DNA of 64,000 bases from positions 1,693,501 through 1,757,500 of the forward strand of contig NZ_CP067169.1 in the NCBI RefSeq assembly GCF_028553885.1, in the 5' to 3' direction. Origin of the DNA: Paracoccus aestuarii. Its GTDB lineage: Bacteria; Pseudomonadota; Alphaproteobacteria; Rhodobacterales; Rhodobacteraceae. The translations under genes and the position numbers were made by a program. Shown piece by piece: positions 62,257 to 64,000 of the stretch; position 1 is the stretch's first letter, and every line of letters begins with the position of its first letter. Under the pieces are notes generated by a model. The model was not told the DNA's origin. It worked only from the letters and a program-made list of their open reading frames with translations, and did no database searches.

Positions 62257-63561
62257 ATGAGCCCGGCCACCGAACATCCCTTGCGCTATGCGCTGGCCAA
62301 TGAGCTGCATGCCCGGCCCTCGCCGCGGCTGGCCGCCCCCGGGACCGCCGTCTTCGTGGCCTTCAAGGAGCCGCGCGACGCCGCCAATCGGGATGCCGAC
62401 CTGGACATGGCCCATCTGGAGGAGCTGGTCGAACGCCATGGCGGCCCGCGCCCCGATCCCTCCGGCAGCCATTACCAGGGGGTGCTGGGGCGGCATGCGC
62501 TGAAATGGGAAAGCCATACGGAATTCGTGTCCTACATGGCCACCGTGCCGGGCCTGCCGATCCGGCCGTTCGACCCCTCGGCTGCGGCGATCTTTGCCGA
62601 GGGCTGGCAGCAGGCCGCGCCGGGGCGGCGCATCGCGGCGGTGATGGTCCAGGTGGACCTGCTGCCCGAGGATCCGGCCGAGGCGCGCGAGCGGATGGCG
62701 GGCTGGTTCGCCCCCGACAGCCTGGCCGCGATCTGGGTCCTGGACCGCACGGCGCTGATCGCGGGGGATTTCCGGATCGATGCGGATGGCTGGATGCGCT
62801 TTGCGGTCTTTGTCCGGCCCGGCACCTCGGACAGCCGCGTGGGCCGGCTGGTCCACCGCCTGGTCGAGCTGGAGACCTATCGTGCCATGTCGATGCTGGG
62901 GCTGGGGCGCGCTCGCGACCTGACACGGCACCTGAACGAGCTCGAGCCGCAGCTGACCGCGATCCTGGCATCCATGGCCGATGATGCGCGCCCCGCCGAT
63001 CAGCTGCTGCACGATCTGCTGGCGGTCTCGACCCGGCTGGAGGCGCAGGCGGTCCAGCATTCCTTCCGCTTCGGCGCGAATGCCGCCTATGAGGCGATCG
63101 TGCATGACCGCATCGCGGCCCTGCGCGAGGAACGGTTCATGGACCTGCAGATGTTGACCGAATTCATGCGCCGCCGCTACGAGCCCGCGATGCGCACCGC
63201 GAAATCGGCCGAGCGGCGCTTGGGCACGATGCTGGAACGCACCGCCCGCGCGGCCGAGCTGCTGCGCACCCGCGTCGATGTGGAACGCAGCGCCCAGAAC
63301 CAGAAGATCATGCATCGCATGGACCGCCGCGCCGACCTGCAGCTGCGCCTGCAGCACACGGTCGAGGGGCTGTCGGTCGTGGCGATCAGCTATTACGCGC
63401 TCGGGCTGCTGGGCTATGCGCTGGCGCCGGTGGCGGGGGCAGGGGGGGTGGACAAGGCCCTGCTGGTGGCGGTGCTGACGCCGCCGGTGATCCTGGCCGT
63501 CTGGTGGGCGATGCGCCGCATCCGCAAGCGCCTGCACCATCCCCATGATGACGAGATCTGA
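62257..63561 (+). CDS. DUF3422 family membrane protein
   Basis: A 434-residue protein of a family common in alpha- and betaproteobacteria. It opens with HPLRYALANELHARPSPRLA, the family hallmark, and continues with SHYQGVLGRHALKWESHTEF. A long helical central region contains likely coiled coils (LQMLTEFMRRRYEPAMRTAK). Two C-terminal membrane helices follow (VVAISYYALGLLGYALAPVA; ALLVAVLTPPVILAVWWAMR) before a basic end. The function is unknown. The ATG at 62257 follows CAGGGGGAA. An ATG at 62252 is out of frame. Confidence 0.9.
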   Translation: MSPATEHPLRYALANELHARPSPRLAAPGTAVFVAFKEPRDAANRDADLDMAHLEELVERHGGPRPDPSGSHYQGVLGRHALKWESHTEFVSYMATVPGLPIRPFDPSAAAIFAEGWQQAAPGRRIAAVMVQVDLLPEDPAEARERMAGWFAPDSLAAIWVLDRTALIAGDFRIDADGWMRFAVFVRPGTSDSRVGRLVHRLVELETYRAMSMLGLGRARDLTRHLNELEPQLTAILASMADDARPADQLLHDLLAVSTRLEAQAVQHSFRFGANAAYEAIVHDRIAALREERFMDLQMLTEFMRRRYEPAMRTAKSAERRLGTMLERTARAAELLRTRVDVERSAQNQKIMHRMDRRADLQLRLQHTVEGLSVVAISYYALGLLGYALAPVAGAGGVDKALLVAVLTPPVILAVWWAMRRIRKRLHHPHDDEI

Positions 63562-63621
63562 CTTGTCGACGCCCGCGCGGCTGGCAATAACGGGCGCAGA
63601 CCCGCATGAAAGGATGACCCG

Positions 63622-63696
63622 ATGCGCTTGACCCTTGCCCTGCTGGCGACCCTTGGCCTGTCGGCCTGCGGCGTCCCCTTCGTCCCCTTCATCTGA
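63622..63696 (+). CDS. 24-residue lipoprotein
   Basis: Encodes MRLTLALLATLGLSACGVPF followed by VPFI and TGA. The lipobox is LSAC, so the mature product would be a lipidated peptide of only nine residues starting at Cys16. AAAGGATG lies just upstream. Very similar tiny lipoproteins ending GVPFVPFI occur in other Rhodobacteraceae, as I recall. It sits 8 bases before the next gene and is probably cotranscribed. The role is unknown. Confidence 0.65.
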   Translation: MRLTLALLATLGLSACGVPFVPFI

Positions 63697-63704
63697 GGCG
63701 CGCC

Positions 63705-64000
63705 ATGTCCAAGACCCTGACCATGTACGGCCTGGCCCATTGTTCGACCTGCCAGAAGGCGCAGGCCGCGCTGGAGGAGCATGGCTGGAGTGTGACCTTC
63801 CGCGACGTCCAGGCCGAGCCGCTGGACCGCGACGAACGCGCGGCCTTGGTCCGCGATTTCGGCGACAAGATCGTGAACCGGGCCAGCCTGACCTGGCGCG
63901 GCATGTCCGAGGAGGAGCGCGCCGCCGATCCGGTCGCGATGATGGGCGACAAGCCATCGGTCATGAAGCGCCCGGCGATCCGCGCGGGCGATCAGAGGAC
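63705..64000 (+). CDS. ArsC/Spx-type reductase family protein (partial at window end)
   Basis: The first 98 residues of a thioredoxin-fold protein: MSKTLTMYGLAHCSTCQKAQ with a C-x-x-C pair, GWSVTFRDVQAEPLDRDE, and later PVAMMGDKPSVMKRP, typical of ArsC-family/YffB-like proteins (about 115 residues in full). Members reduce arsenate with glutathione or act as thiol-dependent regulators; arsenate reductase activity should not be assumed. The gene is cut by the right edge of the window. Confidence 0.85.
   Translation, partial: MSKTLTMYGLAHCSTCQKAQAALEEHGWSVTFRDVQAEPLDRDERAALVRDFGDKIVNRASLTWRGMSEEERAADPVAMMGDKPSVMKRPAIRAGDQR

Noticed and set aside
63705..64000. Arsenic resistance operon
   Set aside because: Only one ArsC/Spx-like gene start is visible, with no arsR, arsB or acr3. 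The family has many members unrelated to arsenate.

Overview
The window is chromosomal DNA of high GC content. Gene content and order point to an alphaproteobacterium of the Rhodobacteraceae, most likely Paracoccus or a close relative. Supporting signs are the trgB-cysK pair, ahcY next to metK, the fabZ-lpxA-lpxI-lpxB run, DUF6324 and MmcB proteins, a TakP-type TRAP transporter, and a tRNA-His with A73 and no encoded G-1. The genus is inferred from recognition, not from a search.

Layout. 1-640: edge of a decayed genomic island, with the 3' end of an IS5-like transposase cutting into a tyrosine-integrase remnant just downstream of tRNA-Ser(CGA). 748-7378: DUF2059 protein, trgB, cysK, a large MscS-type channel and an AI-2E/PerM permease. 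7406-12680: gyrA with its promoter and terminator, dsbB, a YqaA protein, two small membrane proteins, a RatA/Coq10 protein and a DUF4870-like protein. 12715-18055: metK, ahcY, a TetR regulator and typA. 18194-20850: a membrane-protein gene broken by one frameshift and one stop, a 24-residue membrane peptide upstream of it, hydroxypyruvate isomerase and a DUF1285 protein. 20915-27625: a tightly coupled MoxR-DUF58-DUF4159-GATase-like operon. 27687-30965: lipid A genes fabZ-lpxA-lpxI-lpxB. 30949-33670: ridA, mmcB, DUF6324, tRNA-His and a GntP permease. 33667-41189: a complete oligopeptide ABC importer (oppABCDF order) coupled to an ABC exporter. 41321-43506: cobU-cobT-cobS for the cobalamin nucleotide loop. 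43612-47216: TRAP transporter small and large permeases with a convergent Tat-exported binding protein. 47436-58100: MocR-like regulator, enolase, EEP nuclease family protein, SelO, obgE-proB, an acyltransferase and pepN. 58283-64000: a Thr/Ala/Pro-rich membrane protein, pntA-pntB, a DUF3422 protein, a tiny lipoprotein and the start of an ArsC/Spx-like reductase.

Most genes are core functions packed at high density. Many adjacent genes overlap by ATGA or GTGA, and four convergent pairs overlap at their 3' ends. I see no CRISPR array, no recognisable defence system, no intact prophage and no riboswitch. I do not find a convincing undescribed system. The points most worth a second look are the doubly broken membrane-protein gene with its adjoining micropeptide, the island scar at tRNA-Ser, the opp-exporter coupling, and several very small genes that gene callers tend to miss.
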